Origin: Thermoleophilaceae bacterium
GTDB taxonomy: Bacteria > Actinomycetota > Thermoleophilia > Solirubrobacterales > Thermoleophilaceae
Assembly (NCBI GenBank): GCA_036378175.1
Contig: DASUWY010000043.1
Coordinates: 1-42,720, forward strand
Length of the DNA stretch: 42,720 nt
Direction: 5' to 3'
Each line of letters starts with the position of its first letter. Positions within the stretch are counted from its first letter, which is position 1. This document shows, piece by piece, positions 1 to 7,994 of the stretch. Made by a program: the position numbers and the translations under genes. Below the pieces are notes generated by a model. That model saw only the letters and a program-made list of their open reading frames with translations, did no database searches and was not told the DNA's origin.

Positions 1-2331
1 CGAGAGGCCGATCGCGGTCGCCTGCTTCTCCTGCGCGGCCTCGATGATGTTCGAGATCGGGACCTGCTTGCCGAGGTCGACGACGGTGTAGCCGTTGTTG
101 GTGAGGATCGTGTTGACGAGCGACTTGCCGATGTCGTGCACGTCGCCGAAGACGGTGGCGATCACGACGCGCCCCTTCGTGTGTCCCTCGATCCGCTCCA
201 GGTAGTTCTCGAGCTGCGCAACGGCGCGCTTCATCACCTCCGCGGACTGGAGCACGAACGGCAGGATCAGCTCGCCGGCGCCGAACTTGTCGCCCACCTC
301 CTTCATGGCGGGCAGCAGCACGTCGTTGAGCGTGGGAACCGCGCCGATCTTCTCCACCGAGGCGTCGATCTGCGCCTCCACGCCGTCCTTCTTGCGGCGC
401 AGGATGTGCCAGTGGAGCGCTTCCTCGGGTTCCATGTCCGCGGTGGGGTCGGCTTCGTCCTCGGCCGCCTGCTCGCCCTTCGCCTCGAAGTGCGCGATGA
501 AGCGCTCGAGCGCGTCCTCGCGGCGGTTGAACACGAGGTCGTCGGCGAGCTCGCGCTCGTCGTCCGGGATCTCCGGGTAGGGCGTGACGTCCTGCGGGTG
601 CACCATCGCGAGGTCGAGGCCGGCCTCCACCGCGTGATGCAGGAACACCGAGTTGAGCACCGCGCGTGCCACAGGCGAGACGCCGAAGGAGACGTTCGAC
701 ACGCCGAGCGAGGTCTTCACGCCCGGCAGCTCCTGCTTGATCAGCCGGATGCCCTCGATCGTCTCAACGGCGGACGGCCTCCACTCCTCGTCACCGGTGG
801 TGAGCGTGAACGTGAGAGCGTCGAAGATCAGCGCGTCGGGCGCCATGCCGTGCTCCTCGACCACCATGCCGTGGATGCGCTTGGCGATCTCGAGCTTGCG
901 CTCGCGCGTCTTGCCCATGCCCTCCTCGTCGATCGTCAGGGCGATGAGGGCCGCGCCGTGTGCCTTGGCGAGCGGCACAACCGTGTCCAGCTTGTCGCGG
1001 CCGGCTTCGAGGTTGATCGAGTTGACGATCGCGCGGCCGGGTATCTGCTCGAGCGCGGCCTTCAGCACGTGCGGCTCGGTGGAGTCCACCTGGATCGGCG
1101 CGTCCACCTGCAGCGAGATGCGCTTCACGAGCTGGCGCATCTGCTCGTCCTCGTCCTGGCGCTCGGTGAGCGCCACGCACACGTCGAGCACGTGCGCGCC
1201 GCCCTCCACCTGGTTCTCGGCGATCTGGAGAAGGCCGTCGTAGTCGTCGTCGAGCAGCATCTGCTTCGCGCGGCGGGAGCCCTGGGAGTTCACGCGCTCG
1301 CCCACGATCGTCGGCCGCGGCTCCTGCGCTAGCAGCGTGGCGCCCATCATCGAAGACACCTGGGGCGGCAGCGAGGCCTCGGGCCGCCGGTCCGGCGTCT
1401 TGCCCTTCACGCGCTCGGCAAGCGCCTCGATGTGCTCGGGCTTGGTCCCGCAGCAACCGCCCACGATCGACACGCCGTAGCGCTCCACGTACTCCTGGAG
1501 CGCGGCGGCGAGGGGCTCCGGCTTCTCGGGGAAGATCGTCTCGCCGTTCGGCCCCTGGAGCGGCAGGCCGGCGTTGGGGATGCAATGCACCGGTAGTGGC
1601 GAGTGCTCGCCGAGGAAGCGGATCGCGTCGCGCATGTCCTCCGGCCCGGTGGAGCAGTTGAGGCCGATCGCCTGCACGTCGAGCGCGGTGAGCGTGGCGA
1701 GCACCGATGCGATGTCGGTGCCGAGCAGCATCTTCCCGCCGTTCGGCAGCAGGGACACCGAGGCCTGGATCGGCACGCTGCGTCCGGTGGCCTTGAAGGC
1801 CTCGTGCGCGCCGAAGATGGCGGCCTTCACCTCGAGGATGTCCTGCGCCGTCTCGATGATCAGCAGATCGGCGCCGCCCTCCACGAGTCCGCGCGCCTGC
1901 TCCTCGAACACCTCCACGAGCTGGCCGAACGAGATGTTGCCGAGCGTGGGGTCGTCGGAGGCCGGGAGGAAGCCCGTGGGGCCAATAGAGCCGGCCACGA
2001 AGTGCTGCTCGCCCGCGGCGGCGCGGGCCAGCTCGGCGGCCTTGCGGTTGATCTCGAGCGTGTGGGCCTCGAGCCCCCACTCGCCGAGCTTCAGCCGCGA
2101 CGCCTGGAAGGTGTCCGTTTCGAGCACCTCGGCGCCCGCCGCGATCATCGACTCGTGCACGCTCTGGATCACGTCCGGGCGGTTGAGCACGAGCGCCTCG
2201 TGGCACTTGCCGGGCAGCCCGCCGTAGTCCTCCTGCGTGAGGTCGAGCTCTTCGAGAGTCGCGCCCATGGCGCCGTCGAAGATCACCACGCGCGAGTTGA
2301 TGGCCTCGAGGTAGTCCCGCATTGCGGCCAT
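1..2331 (-). CDS. metH: Cobalamin-dependent methionine synthase, 5' part (runs off left edge)
   Basis: Cytosolic enzyme that moves a methyl group from methyltetrahydrofolate via cobalamin to homocysteine, making methionine. 777 codons are visible and remain open at base 1. Domains in order: homocysteine-binding barrel (residues about 1-300) with the zinc cysteines in GLNCSTGPE (near 225) and GGCCGT (near 292); pterin-binding barrel from about 335 (TIVGERVNSQGSR); B12 cap and start of the B12 domain with the DVHDIGK motif near base 145, whose His is the lower cobalt ligand. The rest of the B12 domain and any SAM-activation domain lie outside the window. Start ATG at 2331 is chosen because the homocysteine domain begins directly (MAAMRDYLEAINSRVVIFDG); an in-frame ATG at 2322 is also possible. 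Divergent from the protease gene. No B12 or SAM riboswitch seen in the 83-base gap. Confidence 0.96.
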   Translation of the reverse strand, partial: MAAMRDYLEAINSRVVIFDGAMGATLEELDLTQEDYGGLPGKCHEALVLNRPDVIQSVHESMIAAGAEVLETDTFQASRLKLGEWGLEAHTLEINRKAAELARAAAGEQHFVAGSIGPTGFLPASDDPTLGNISFGQLVEVFEEQARGLVEGGADLLIIETAQDILEVKAAIFGAHEAFKATGRSVPIQASVSLLPNGGKMLLGTDIASVLATLTALDVQAIGLNCSTGPEDMRDAIRFLGEHSPLPVHCIPNAGLPLQGPNGETIFPEKPEPLAAALQEYVERYGVSIVGGCCGTKPEHIEALAERVKGKTPDRRPEASLPPQVSSMMGATLLAQEPRPTIVGERVNSQGSRRAKQMLLDDDYDGLLQIAENQVEGGAHVLDVCVALTERQDEDEQMRQLVKRISLQVDAPIQVDSTEPHVLKAALEQIPGRAIVNSINLEAGRDKLDTVVPLAKAHGAALIALTIDEEGMGKTRERKLEIAKRIHGMVVEEHGMAPDALIFDALTFTLTTGDEEWRPSAVETIEGIRLIKQELPGVKTSLGVSNVSFGVSPVARAVLNSVFLHHAVEAGLDLAMVHPQDVTPYPEIPDDERELADDLVFNRREDALERFIAHFEAKGEQAAEDEADPTADMEPEEALHWHILRRKKDGVEAQIDASVEKIGAVPTLNDVLLPAMKEVGDKFGAGELILPFVLQSAEVMKRAVAQLENYLERIEGHTKGRVVIATVFGDVHDIGKSLVNTILTNNGYTVVDLGKQVPISNIIEAAQEKQATAIGLS

Positions 2332-2350
2332 GCTAGCGGAAAAAACGGCC

Positions 2351-2376
2351 AACCTTGACACAATCTTGCCAAGGTT
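2351..2376. promoter_or_regulatory. Inverted repeat AACCTTG-N12-CAAGGTT, candidate operator
   Basis: A perfect 7-bp inverted repeat (2351-2357 and 2370-2376) with 12 bases between. It overlaps the -35 box and spacer of the promoter predicted for the protease and lies 20 bases upstream of the metH start, so a bound dimer could affect either divergent gene. No known regulator was matched. Confidence 0.4.
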
Positions 2377-2384
2377 TGTATGCA
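2355..2384 (+). promoter_or_regulatory. Predicted housekeeping promoter of the subtilase gene
   Basis: A consensus -35 TTGACA (2355-2360), 18-base spacer, and -10-like TATGCA (2379-2384). Transcription would begin near 2391, about 24 bases before the ATG at 2415. This explains why the in-frame TTG at 2355 is not a plausible translation start: it is part of the -35 box. Confidence 0.5.
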
Positions 2385-2414
2385 GCGGGCCTGCTTCCTT
2401 ACACTGCGTTCCGC

Positions 2415-3677
2415 ATGGGTGCGTGGGCGCGATGCGGGATCGCGGCAGTTCTGTGTGCAGCGCTGGTTCCGGCGGCTGCGTCCGCGGCGAGCAACGATCC
2501 GCTGCGCTCACACCAGTGGGGGCTGGACATGATCCACGCGGACGAGGCGCACGCCGTGACCATTGGCGCCGGCGCCAAGGTGGCGGTGGTGGACACCGGG
2601 ATCGACGCCGCACATCCAGACCTGGCCGGCCGGGTGGGACCCGGGTGGGACTTCGTGGACGGCGATGGCACGCCGCAGGATGGGAACGGCCACGGCACCC
2701 ACGTGTCCGGCATCATCGCGGCGGACGCGAACAACGGGATCGGCGTGGACAGCGTCGCGCCCGGTGCGACGATCATGCCGGTGCGGGTGCTCGACAGCAG
2801 CGGCTCGGGGGCGGACAGCACTGTGGCGCAGGGCATCGACTGGGCCACAGCGCACGGCGCGGACGTGATCAACCTCAGCCTCGGCGGCTCGGTGCCCACC
2901 TCCGGGTTGGGCATCCCCGACGCGATCGGCGCCGCCGTGCAGCGGGCCGTGAACGCGGGCGTGGTGGTGGTGGCGGCGGCCGGCAACGACGGGCTTCCGT
3001 TCTGCGAGAACAACTCGATGGCCGGCAAGGTGCTATGCGTCGGCGCGGTGGACAAGCGCGGCAACCGCAGCTTCTACTCGAGCTTCGGCTCCGGGTTGAG
3101 CCTGGTGGCGCCCGGCGGGTCGGACATCCCCGGGACCGACGAGGACGTGCTCTCCACCTGGAACGACGGCGGCTACCAGGAGCTGGCCGGCACCTCGCAG
3201 GCCACGCCGCACGTGTCCGGCGTGGCGGCGCTGCTCGTGTCGCTCGGCGTGCGCGGCCAGGCGGCGGTGCAGCGCATCCTCGCCACCGCCACGAACCTGG
3301 GGCCCTCTGTGCAGTTCGGGGCGGGGCTGGTGAACGCTCAGGCCGCTGTGGCCGGAATGGGCCAGAAGGGCGGAGGTGCGGAGGGCGGAAGCCGGCGCAC
3401 GCGGGTATCGCTCGCGCGGCGGATGCGGATGCGTTCTCTGCTCCGCCACGGGATCAGGCTCACGTGCAGGCCCGGCCCCTGTTCGGGCGTGGCGCGATAC
3501 CGGCGGGCGGTTGTGGCACGCGGGTCGGGGCGCGGACCGCTCGTGGTGTTGAAGCTGAATCGCCGCGGTCGTCGCAGGCTGACGGCGGCAATGACGAGGC
3601 ACCATCGGTTGCGCTTGCGCGTGACCGTGCGCTACTCCGGCGGCGCGGTGAGGCGGCGGGTGACCCTCATTCGCTGA
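2415..3677 (+). CDS. Secreted subtilisin-family (S8) serine protease
   Basis: 420-residue exported endopeptidase. A signal peptide (residues 1-25, hydrophobic run GIAAVLCAALVPAAASA) leads directly into the catalytic domain without a recognisable I9 propeptide, which is unusual for the family. The triad is visible: Asp60 in VVDTGID, His93 in NGHGTHVSG, Ser261 in AGTSQATPHVSG; Asn191 in AAGND is the oxyanion residue. After residue 340 there is a very basic tail with a Cys pair (CRPGPC) and predicted beta strands, of the type I associate with exported Thermoleophilia proteins. The start at 2415 is supported by the signal peptide and by the promoter at 2355-2384. Substrate unknown. Ends at a hairpin. 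Confidence 0.92.
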   Translation: MGAWARCGIAAVLCAALVPAAASAASNDPLRSHQWGLDMIHADEAHAVTIGAGAKVAVVDTGIDAAHPDLAGRVGPGWDFVDGDGTPQDGNGHGTHVSGIIAADANNGIGVDSVAPGATIMPVRVLDSSGSGADSTVAQGIDWATAHGADVINLSLGGSVPTSGLGIPDAIGAAVQRAVNAGVVVVAAAGNDGLPFCENNSMAGKVLCVGAVDKRGNRSFYSSFGSGLSLVAPGGSDIPGTDEDVLSTWNDGGYQELAGTSQATPHVSGVAALLVSLGVRGQAAVQRILATATNLGPSVQFGAGLVNAQAAVAGMGQKGGGAEGGSRRTRVSLARRMRMRSLLRHGIRLTCRPGPCSGVARYRRAVVARGSGRGPLVVLKLNRRGRRRLTAAMTRHHRLRLRVTVRYSGGAVRRRVTLIR

Positions 3678-3722
3678 GGTGTCTCCATTTGCCTGCGTAT
3701 ATGGCAGCCAGATGGAGACACC
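3678..3722 (+). terminator. Hairpin after protease gene, no T tract
   Basis: Perfect 11-bp arms GGTGTCTCCAT (3678-3688) and ATGGAGACACC (3712-3722), with a short inner TGCC/GGCA pairing. It begins right after the TGA of the protease and ends 20 bases before the next ATG. There is no run of T, so this is a hairpin-type terminator as common in high-GC Gram-positives, or an mRNA-protecting structure. Confidence 0.6.
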
Positions 3723-3742
3723 CCGGTTAGTACGCTCCCGCG

Positions 3743-4882
3743 ATGCCCGCACTGCTGCTCTACGGGGACACCGAGCGAAGCGCCGCGCTTCGCCACGAGG
3801 TGCCGATAGCGATCCTGGACCCGCTGCTCTATGCCGAGACCGGCGGGAGGTCGTTCATCTGCGCGTCCGCTCTCGAAACCGAGCGGCTGCGGGAGGCGCT
3901 TCCGGACGCTGAGCTGATCGATCAGGCGGAACTCGGCTTCTTCGAACTGCTGCGGAGCGGCATGCCGCGCGACGAGGTGGAGCTCGAGATCGTGTCGCGC
4001 GCGGTGAAGCAGGCGGGCGTGGGGGAGGCGATCGTGGACTTCGATTTCCCACTCGGGCTCGCCGAGCGCCTGCGCGCCGATGGGGTGAAGCTCACGGTGG
4101 ACGACCTGTCCGTGAGGCAGCGCCGGCGCGCGAAGAACGACGCCGAGCTCGCCGGCATCCGGCGCGCTCAGGTGGCGGCGCAGGCCGGCATGGCGGCGGT
4201 GGCGGCGCTGCTCAGCCGCGCCGACCCGCTGGACGGGACGCTCCACGTGAACGGCGGGCCCCTTCTCGCCGAAGAGGTGCGCGCGACGTTGCGCGAGGCC
4301 TGCCAGGCCGCCGGCGCGCCTGCGCCGCCGGACGTGATCGTGTCCTCCGCCTGGCAGGGCACCGGCCATGACCCGGGAGCGGGTCCGCTGCCGGCCGGCC
4401 TGCCGATCCACGTGGACGTCTGGCCCTGCGACGAGGCGTCAGGCTGCTGGGCTGACATGGCGCGCACGTTCGTGACGGGCGGCGAGCCGCCGGAGGAGGT
4501 GCTCCGGCAGGAGCGGCTCGTACTCGAGGTGCTGGAGAAGGTGCGCTCAACGGCGCGGCCGGGCGTGCGCGGCAAGGAGCTGCACAACATGGCGTGCGAG
4601 GTGTTCGAGCGCGAGGGCTACCGCACGCAGCGAACCGGCCCGGGTGAGCACCGCTCCGAGGGCTTCCAGTTCTCCCTCGGCCATGGCGTGGGCCTGCGCG
4701 TGCACGAGGATCCGAACGTGGGCCTGGCGGGGGACGCCCCGCTCGTGGAGGGCGACGTGGTGGCGATCGAGCCGGGCCTATGGATGCGCGACGTGGGCGG
4801 CGTGTGCTTCGAGGACCTGCTCCTCATCACGAGCGACGGGTGCGAGACCCTCACGGCCTTTCCGTACGACCTCGCTCCGTAG
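3743..4882 (+). CDS. M24-family metallopeptidase (Xaa-Pro aminopeptidase / creatinase type)
   Basis: 379 residues, cytosolic, no signal peptide. An N-terminal creatinase-like domain (about 1-130) precedes the pita-bread catalytic domain (about 135-379). The five metal ligands are all visible: Asp225 in HVDVWP, Asp238 in WADMARTF, His314 in LGHGVGLRVHE, Glu343 in AIEPGL and Glu357 in CFEDLLL. The enzyme therefore looks active with two divalent metals and probably removes residues before proline. Start ATG 3743 is the first after the hairpin. The 3' end overlaps the convergent small gene at 4851-5048 by 32 bases. Exact specificity cannot be read from the sequence. Confidence 0.9.
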   Translation: MPALLLYGDTERSAALRHEVPIAILDPLLYAETGGRSFICASALETERLREALPDAELIDQAELGFFELLRSGMPRDEVELEIVSRAVKQAGVGEAIVDFDFPLGLAERLRADGVKLTVDDLSVRQRRRAKNDAELAGIRRAQVAAQAGMAAVAALLSRADPLDGTLHVNGGPLLAEEVRATLREACQAAGAPAPPDVIVSSAWQGTGHDPGAGPLPAGLPIHVDVWPCDEASGCWADMARTFVTGGEPPEEVLRQERLVLEVLEKVRSTARPGVRGKELHNMACEVFEREGYRTQRTGPGEHRSEGFQFSLGHGVGLRVHEDPNVGLAGDAPLVEGDVVAIEPGLWMRDVGGVCFEDLLLITSDGCETLTAFPYDLAP

Positions 4883-5048
4883 GACGCTCCTCGAATCCGC
4901 GGCACTCGAGCACCGGCAGCCGCGGGTAGCGCGGAAACTCCGGCTCGGTCCGCGAACGCTCGCACAGCGAGAACACGGAGCCGCGGGTGTTGCGGACGAT
5001 CCGCTGGTGAGCGCAGCTGTCGCATAGCCCGGCCTGGAGCTCCACCAC
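4851..5048 (-). CDS. Small four-cysteine protein, possible zinc binder
   Basis: 65 residues from GTG 5048 (a second GTG follows directly). Four cysteines are arranged C9-x2-C12 ... C29 ... C49 within motifs AGLCDSCAHQR, SVFSLCERS and YPRLPVLECRGFEE. The spacing suggests a small zinc-ribbon-like fold. It reads like a conserved family rather than an antisense shadow, because cysteine, tyrosine and proline are placed in compact motifs and most of the gene lies in otherwise empty DNA. The last 32 bases overlap the end of the peptidase gene. Function unknown. Confidence 0.65.
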   Translation of the reverse strand: MVELQAGLCDSCAHQRIVRNTRGSVFSLCERSRTEPEFPRYPRLPVLECRGFEERPTERGRTERP

Positions 5049-5103
5049 GAGTGGCAGGCTAATCGGCTGTTAGCAACGGCGCCGTACCGGCTACTGGACC
5101 CAA

Positions 5104-5889
5104 ATGGGCGGCAGCCGCGAGCTCGACACGCTGCTTCGCGGCTTCCGCGCCGTCGGTCTCCGCGAGCTCGAGAGCCGCGCTGCGCTGCTCAAGCGCGTGG
5201 ACGTGAAGTACGTGGTGGGCTGGGACACGTTCGCCGCGCTGTGCGAGCGGCTCCGCACCGAGCACGAGGTGCTCGAGCTGGACGGCCGCCGCGTGTTCAA
5301 CTACGAGACCGTCTACTTCGACACGCCCGACCTCCGCTGCTACCGCGAGCACGCGGAGGGGCAGGTGCCGCGCTTCAAGGCACGCACGCGGCTGTACAGC
5401 GACTCCGATCGCTGCGTGTTCGAGGTGAAGGTGAAGGTGACTGGCGACGAGACGGACAAGCGCCAGATCGAGCATGCCGCCGAGAGCCGCGCGACGGTGA
5501 CCGAACACGCCGCCGCCTTCCTCGCCGACACTCTGCGCGAGAGGGGCATCGAGCCGCCCACGGCTCTCGAGGCGAGCCTTCGCACGCGCTTTCGCCGCTG
5601 CACCCCCGCGGCTGCGGCGGGGGCCGATCGGGTGACCTGCGACTTCGACCTCGAGCTCGCTCGCGACGGCGCGACCGGGACACCCCACCCTGCAAGCGTG
5701 GTGCTCGAGACAAAGAGCGAGACCGGCCACATCGCCGCCGACTCCGCCCTCGCCGACCTCGGCGCCGAGCCCGTGTCGTTCAGCAAGTACCGAGCGGGTA
5801 TCGAGCTTCTTACAGATCTTCCTGAGCGCGCGGCTCAGACGGGGCCCGGAACTGCGCCCGCTGCCGCCGGCCCTGCTGGAAGACGATGA
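5104..5889 (+). CDS. VTC-domain (CYTH superfamily) polyphosphate polymerase-like protein
   Basis: 261 residues. The tunnel-fold VTC domain is recognised from RVDVKYVV (catalytic-type Lys35), the strand motif YETVYFDTPDLRCYREH, the basic pair in PRFKARTRLY, FEVKVKV, the acidic ETKSE and the closing SFSKYRAGI. In eukaryotic Vtc4 this fold makes polyphosphate from ATP; bacterial stand-alone members are mostly uncharacterised. No membrane segment or SPX domain is present. The domain ends near residue 238; the last 26 residues (bases 5810-5889) are read through the end of the convergent DedA gene and look like low-complexity tail. Start ATG 5104 fits the domain start. Confidence 0.85.
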   Translation: MGGSRELDTLLRGFRAVGLRELESRAALLKRVDVKYVVGWDTFAALCERLRTEHEVLELDGRRVFNYETVYFDTPDLRCYREHAEGQVPRFKARTRLYSDSDRCVFEVKVKVTGDETDKRQIEHAAESRATVTEHAAAFLADTLRERGIEPPTALEASLRTRFRRCTPAAAAGADRVTCDFDLELARDGATGTPHPASVVLETKSETGHIAADSALADLGAEPVSFSKYRAGIELLTDLPERAAQTGPGTAPAAAGPAGRR

Positions 5890-6508
5890 GCACCACCAGC
5901 GCGATCGTGACGTAGAGCGAGTAGTGCGACACCTGGTGGACCACGTCCACCGCCCGCTGCCCGAGGCCGTAGCCCAGGCCCACCAGCAGCGCGGTCCAGA
6001 TCAGCGCGCCGATCACGTCGCAGATCAGGAACACCACCAGTCGCATGCGCGCCCAGCCCGCGGCGGCGTCGACGAGCACCGTCGGCACCGGCAGGACGTA
6101 CGCGAGGATCACGGCGGCCGGGCCGAAGCGATGCATCAGCCGCCGTACGCGCTCGGCGCGGCGCAGCCCCTTCGGGTGCGCGCCGCCCAGCATGCGCAGG
6201 GCTCCCGCGCCCCAGCGGCGGCCCGCCCACCAGTACGCCCAGTCGAAGGCGATGAGCGCCGGAATGCTCGCGACGAGCGCCACCGCCAAGTGGGCGTGGC
6301 CCGTTCGCGCAAGCGCGCCCATGGTCACGATCGAGGTGGTGGAGCCCCGGATCAGCTCGAGCAGCAGCGGATGGGTGCCAACAAGCGACGGCACGAGCGG
6401 CAGGAGCACGAGCGCGTACAAGCCGCTGATCGTGATCCCGGCGATGATCACCAGGTCCGCCGGCTCGGCGCGGCCTTCCCACGGGGTGCTCTGCCGGGGC
6501 TCGCTCAT
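5810..6508 (-). CDS. DedA-family (SNARE-associated) membrane protein
   Basis: 232 residues, about five to six membrane segments. Family features: the FDWAYWWAGRRWG motif near residue 90, the RFGPAAVILAYVLPVP segment near 130 with the conserved Arg/Pro of DedA transporters, and GALIWTALLVGLGYGLG near 180. DedA proteins flip undecaprenyl phosphate or phospholipids across the inner membrane. Start at ATG 6508; an in-frame GTG three codons upstream is possible. The open frame extends much further upstream but those residues do not look like protein. Convergent with the VTC gene, overlapping by 80 bases; divergent from the next gene. Confidence 0.85.
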   Translation of the reverse strand: MSEPRQSTPWEGRAEPADLVIIAGITISGLYALVLLPLVPSLVGTHPLLLELIRGSTTSIVTMGALARTGHAHLAVALVASIPALIAFDWAYWWAGRRWGAGALRMLGGAHPKGLRRAERVRRLMHRFGPAAVILAYVLPVPTVLVDAAAGWARMRLVVFLICDVIGALIWTALLVGLGYGLGQRAVDVVHQVSHYSLYVTIALVVLIVFQQGRRQRAQFRAPSEPRAQEDL

Positions 6509-6716
6509 CCTGTTCACGATAGGGCCTAAACCCGTAGGCGCGAAAGCGTGCGCTTGCGCTGACACTCGCCCGCGGCGCAGCGGTATTTCGGGAGTAGAAG
6601 CACGCCGCTCCCGGTAGCCCAGGCGGCAGGTGAGCCTCGACTTCCCCCTATCGAGCGTATGTCTCTGCGCGGCACAGGCCGGGACGGTCGCGCTGCCGTG
6701 CAATATCCCCGCGCGC

Positions 6717-7433
6717 GTGCGAGTAAGGAAGGCGGCGTGGGGCCTCGTCCCCCTTGCCTCGATCGTGCTGACAGTGGTGGCGCTGCGAGAGGCGGCGGGG
6801 GCGGCCGCGATGCTCACATACCTCTCCCTCGCGGCCGTGCCGCCCCTCGCAGCGCTAGCGCTGGCGCGCGGCGTCCGCTGGAGGAATCCGCGTCTGGCGC
6901 TGCTCGTGATTCCGCTGTTCCTCATCGCGTGGGGCCGGCGCAACGAGCTCTCCGGCCAGGTGGCGGCCGTGGTGCTGTCGATCCTTGCGTCCGTCACGCT
7001 CGCGATCCTGGTCACCCAGCTCGCGCCGCTCCGCTGGCTGAAGGTCGGGATCCTGCTCACCGCCGTGGGCGACGTGGCGATGATCGGCGCGCACTACCTC
7101 CAGCCGGCGCAGGACCTGCTCAACTTCGCCACCCCGAGCTTCGACCTGCCGGCTTTCCAGCGGGTGCTGCTGAGCGGGGTGGTGATGGGCTTCGGCGACT
7201 TCTTCGTGGCGGCGCTGCTGGGCGCTGTGCTTGCGGCCGAGGGCCATCGGTATCAGGACCGGGCGGCCGTGATCACGTTCGCCCTGGCGCTCGCCTTCGA
7301 CCTGCTCTTCATCGAGATCCCCGTGCTGCCGGCCACTGTGCCGGTGGCGGTGGCGCTGCTGGTGGTCGAGCGGCGGGCGCGGCGCGCGAAGCCGGAGCCC
7401 GCACCCGCGGTCGCCACCGCGGACACCGGTTAA
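6717..7433 (+). CDS. Polytopic membrane protein with GxGD-like motif, possible intramembrane protease relative
   Basis: About 238 residues with roughly seven hydrophobic segments. One segment carries ILLTAVGDVAMIGAHYL and the next GVVMGFGDFFVAALLGAVL, followed by a last segment with IPVLPATVPVAVALL. One Asp in each of two consecutive helices, the second in GFGD, then a Pro-Ala-containing helix, resembles the Asp / GxGD / PAL layout of presenilin-type (A22) aspartyl intramembrane proteases. The usual YD is replaced by GD, so this is a suggestion only. The GTG at 6717 is preferred; the frame is open from GTG 6630, but those 29 residues are Cys-rich and unlike the rest. Divergent from DedA; followed by a hairpin. 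Confidence 0.7.
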   Translation: MRVRKAAWGLVPLASIVLTVVALREAAGAAAMLTYLSLAAVPPLAALALARGVRWRNPRLALLVIPLFLIAWGRRNELSGQVAAVVLSILASVTLAILVTQLAPLRWLKVGILLTAVGDVAMIGAHYLQPAQDLLNFATPSFDLPAFQRVLLSGVVMGFGDFFVAALLGAVLAAEGHRYQDRAAVITFALALAFDLLFIEIPVLPATVPVAVALLVVERRARRAKPEPAPAVATADTG

Positions 7434-7463
7434 CCGCCCGCGCGGACGCAGGCTGGCTCCCGT

Positions 7464-7483
7464 GTCCTGGACGGCGCCAGGAC
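7464..7483 (+). terminator. Hairpin terminator GTCCTGG-N6-CCAGGAC
   Basis: Perfect 7-bp stem with a 6-base loop, 30 bases after the stop of the membrane protein gene, followed by the AT-richer GGATTATTGGTT. It likely ends that transcript. Confidence 0.6.
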
Positions 7484-7488
7484 GGATT

Positions 7489-7511
7489 ATTGGTTCATCG
7501 TCCATACCAAT
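7489..7511. promoter_or_regulatory. Inverted repeat ATTGGT-N11-ACCAAT
   Basis: Perfect 6-bp arms (7489-7494, 7506-7511) ending 14 bases before the ATG at 7526, in the only AT-rich patch nearby. It could be a repressor operator or a leader hairpin next to the ribosome site GGAG (7516-7519). Confidence 0.35.
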
Positions 7512-7525
7512 ATCCGGAGCTCACG

Positions 7526-7993
7526 ATGACCCGCCCCATCACAAGGAACTTCTGTAAGCCGGTCGCGGCAGGGCCGGACACCACGTATGCGGCTCTCACC
7601 CGCTTCCAGGCGCGGCCGCGGCTCGAGGAGGCGCTTGCCGCGCTGGGCGTCGAGGACCGCGTGATCTCGAGCCACCGTCTGGAGGTGGCGCCCCGGCGCG
7701 CCGTCGGCCATGCGCTCGTCTGGCGGCTCGCGAATGGCGGCCGCGTGGAGCTCACCTGGACAGCCTGCGTGACGAGCGACGGCGCGGACGGCTCACTGCT
7801 CTCGCTAAAGATGCGCGCCATCGCCGACAGCGCGATCACGCGCACGCACCTGCTGGCGGCGTGGCCCGTGCTCGGCCGGCTGGCCGAGGCGCACGCCCGG
7901 CGCGTCCTCGCCGCGGTGGCCGAGCTTGCCGACCGCTTCGACGAGGAAGAGGCCGTGCCCGTCGTGCGCGTGCCGGTGCGCCGCGCCGCCTAG
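7526..7993 (+). CDS. Hypothetical protein, 155 aa
   Basis: A soluble 155-residue protein starting at ATG 7526 with GGAG seven bases upstream. No family was recognised. The sequence alternates strands (VISSHRLEVAP, GHALVWRLANGGRVELTW, SLLSLKMRAIAD) and ends in a long helix (AHARRVLAAVAELADRF), an order seen in SRPBCC/START-like folds, but this is weak. Its TAG stop (7991-7993) lies inside the 6-bp target duplicated by the neighbouring insertion sequence, so the protein is unchanged by the insertion. Confidence 0.7.
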   Translation: MTRPITRNFCKPVAAGPDTTYAALTRFQARPRLEEALAALGVEDRVISSHRLEVAPRRAVGHALVWRLANGGRVELTWTACVTSDGADGSLLSLKMRAIADSAITRTHLLAAWPVLGRLAEAHARRVLAAVAELADRFDEEEAVPVVRVPVRRAA

Positions 7994-7994
7994 C
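7989..7994. repeat. Target-site duplication, left copy (CCTAGC)
   Basis: The 6 bases directly before the left end of the insertion sequence are identical to the 6 after its right end (9053-9058). They match the NCTAGN target known for IS481. Confidence 0.93.

Noticed and set aside
136-1332. A 398-codon open frame on the plus strand across metH
   Set aside because: It is antisense to conserved MetH domains and has the His/Arg/Leu/Val-rich composition of a high-GC shadow frame.
2355-2414. TTG at 2355 as start of the protease
   Set aside because: The TTG is part of the -35 box TTGACA, and the signal peptide begins at the ATG 2415.
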